Source: Rhodalgimonas zhirmunskyi
Lineage (GTDB): Bacteria > Pseudomonadota > Alphaproteobacteria > Rhodobacterales > Rhodobacteraceae
DNA: 64,000 nt
Direction of reading: 5' to 3'
Assembly: GCA_030848925.1 (NCBI GenBank)
Contig: JANFFA010000004.1
Span: 124,001 to 188,000, forward strand
How positions within the stretch are numbered: the first letter of the stretch is position 1; every line of letters begins with the position of its first letter. A model generated the notes under the pieces. That model was not told the origin of the DNA. It saw only the letters and a list, made by a program, of their open reading frames with translations, and did no database searches. Positions 62,778-64,000 of the stretch are shown in pieces. The position numbers were made by a program, and so were the translations under genes.

Positions 62778-62884
62778 GGATGCCTCCGGCAAATCTCTCG
62801 GCAAATCTTGGTCTCCTGAATGCCCCATCGCGCGGCAAAGGTCCAGACCCGCGCGCGCCCGCATGGGCCGCATTTCGCGCGAAC

Positions 62885-62906
62885 GGCCCCGGTTTTCACC
62901 GGGGCC
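62885..62906 (-). terminator. Hairpin after the NHL/SMP-30 gene, possible terminator
   Basis: GGCCCCGG (62885-62892) pairs perfectly with CCGGGGCC (62899-62906) around TTTTCA. No T tract follows on the minus strand, so it is a moderate candidate. Confidence 0.5.
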
Positions 62907-62929
62907 AACGCTTTCATCCGCTCTTTCGC

Positions 62930-64000
62930 TTACTGCGGCGAAAGCTTCAGGATCGAATTGTCGAGATCGGACGATACATAGACCGCCCCATCGCGCCCCA
63001 CCGCGATCCCCGTCGGCACATAGGCGGGCGGCATCCCGGCGGCGGCAGGCATGCCCACCGGCAGGCCCTCGGCCAGTACCTCGATGCCCTCTTCGCCCGG
63101 CGTGATCGCGATCACCCGCTGCTTTCCGACCTCGGCCACGATCAGCCGCCCATCCGGCGCCATATCCATCCCTTCCGGCATGGCAAGCCCCTGCGCAATC
63201 ACGGTTTTCTCACCGCTGCCAAGGTCAATCCGCGATACCGTCCCGGCCCCGGCTTCGGTGATCCAGACGGCGTTCTGCCCATCCAGAACCATCCCTACCG
63301 GCAGCACCAGCCCGGTGGCGACCGCCTCGCGCGTCTCGCCCTCGTCGCCGGTCACGCGGGTCAATTGCCCGGTGCCCACCTCCAGCACCAGCAGGCTGCC
63401 ATCGGGCATCTCGACCGCGTCATAGGGCGCGGCGAACCCGTGCATCATCTTCACGCTATGGCCACTTTCCCGGTCCATCACCTGCACCGTGCTGGTGAAC
63501 CAGCTCGACAGCACCACATGCGCGCCATTGGCGCGCGCGTTGAACGGGTATTCGATGTGATCGGCCTGCATCCGGGCATGATCCGTAACCTCGCCGCTGG
63601 CCACATCGACACTGCGATAAGCAAACAGGTCCGCCACGTAGAGCGTCTCTTTCTCCCCATCGGCCATGATCGCCAGCCCCGATGGCATCGACAACGCCCC
63701 CTTCACGACCTGACGCACCGCACCGGTTTCGGGGTTGATCTCCTGCACGCCATTATCGGCCATGTTCGAGACATAGATCATGTCCTTGTCGTCAATCGCC
63801 AGATTGTCGAGCGAGGTCGACAATTGCGCCACGACCTTGCGATTGCCGCCGTCCGGGTCCAGCCGCACCAACTCTCCCAGTGCGGTATCGACGACCCAGA
63901 TATTGCCCTTGCTATCAAGGTTCACCGCGGCGGGCACCTTAAACCCCTCGGCCACCACCTCGATCGCACCGCTCTCGACATCGACGCGCGCCACCTGCCC
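62930..64000 (-). CDS. NHL/SMP-30-type beta-propeller protein (5' end outside window)
   Basis: At least 357 residues, open at the window edge; the frame continues beyond base 64000. Repeated blade motifs such as [65 protein letters not shown] and [25 protein letters not shown] mark a six-bladed propeller of the SMP-30/gluconolactonase/NHL type. The enzymatic metal-site residues of SMP-30 cannot be judged, and it may be a periplasmic binding propeller. The N-terminal signal peptide is not visible. Confidence 0.85.
   Translation of the reverse strand, partial: GQVARVDVESGAIEVVAEGFKVPAAVNLDSKGNIWVVDTALGELVRLDPDGGNRKVVAQLSTSLDNLAIDDKDMIYVSNMADNGVQEINPETGAVRQVVKGALSMPSGLAIMADGEKETLYVADLFAYRSVDVASGEVTDHARMQADHIEYPFNARANGAHVVLSSWFTSTVQVMDRESGHSVKMMHGFAAPYDAVEMPDGSLLVLEVGTGQLTRVTGDEGETREAVATGLVLPVGMVLDGQNAVWITEAGAGTVSRIDLGSGEKTVIAQGLAMPEGMDMAPDGRLIVAEVGKQRVIAITPGEEGIEVLAEGLPVGMPAAAGMPPAYVPTGIAVGRDGAVYVSSDLDNSILKLSPQ

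Overview
The window is a high-GC chromosomal segment of an alphaproteobacterium, most probably a Rhodobacteraceae (roseobacter/Rhodobacter group) member. The evidence is gene content and order: the interleaved hisB-hisH-hisA-hisF-hisE set, ccmABCDG, accB-accC-aat followed by DUF2155, MlaD and an NDUFA12-like gene, a Liv-type transporter beside acs under a RamB/ScfR-like regulator, and a LuxI synthase. No insertion sequence, prophage, integrase, CRISPR array or rRNA operon was seen. Nearly all of the window reads as chromosomal backbone, with a few accessory genes.

Layout. 1-7.1 kb: the end of a LuxR-type regulator and a LuxI synthase (quorum sensing), a long gene-poor gap, a DUF1330 gene divergent from a trans-sulfuration-type PLP enzyme, a macro-domain-like unknown, a lower-GC sulfotransferase gene and trigger factor. 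7.1-13.7 kb: two DMT exporters, an EEP-family hydrolase, a CPA1 Na+/H+ antiporter, a PhzF protein and enolase. 13.8-16.8 kb: cytochrome c maturation genes ccmA-B-C-D-G on the minus strand, with an FNR-type box before ccmC. 16.9-22.2 kb: histidine biosynthesis genes with two DUF2147 paralogues, a small membrane protein and a DUF302 protein among them. 22.4-29 kb: a double PRC-barrel envelope protein, a CoA-binding protein, an RlmB-type rRNA methyltransferase, tRNA-Tyr, small exported unknowns, a GT-A-like protein and O-acetylhomoserine sulfhydrylase.

29-38 kb: a 1077-residue membrane-anchored protein with a GspL/PilM-like N-terminus and a GspC/PilP-like C-terminus, a multifunctional beta-oxidation-like protein lacking key catalytic residues, a DksA-type zinc-finger protein, and a sulfide-detoxification operon (persulfide dioxygenase, two YeeE/YedE half-transporters, DUF442 sulfurtransferase). 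38-52 kb: an orphan FliM/FliN-like protein, a sodium-solute-symporter/histidine-kinase hybrid with a small membrane protein and a lone receiver, a RamB/ScfR-like regulator, a complete Liv-type ABC importer and acetyl-CoA synthetase. I read this stretch as a sensing, uptake and activation module for acetate or another short carboxylate. 52-64 kb: a PhyH-type dioxygenase, a glycine-zipper lipoprotein, an RTX protein, 3-hydroxybutyrate dehydrogenase with an acyl-CoA synthetase and divergent LuxR regulator, acetyl-CoA carboxylase accBC, aat, DUF2155, MlaD, NDUFA12 and a truncated NHL/SMP-30 beta-propeller.

Three intergenic sites match the EcfG-type general-stress promoter (GGAAC-N16/17-CGTT), each upstream of an exported or envelope protein gene. 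All calls come from reading the sequence. No database search was run, and family names rest on recognised motifs.
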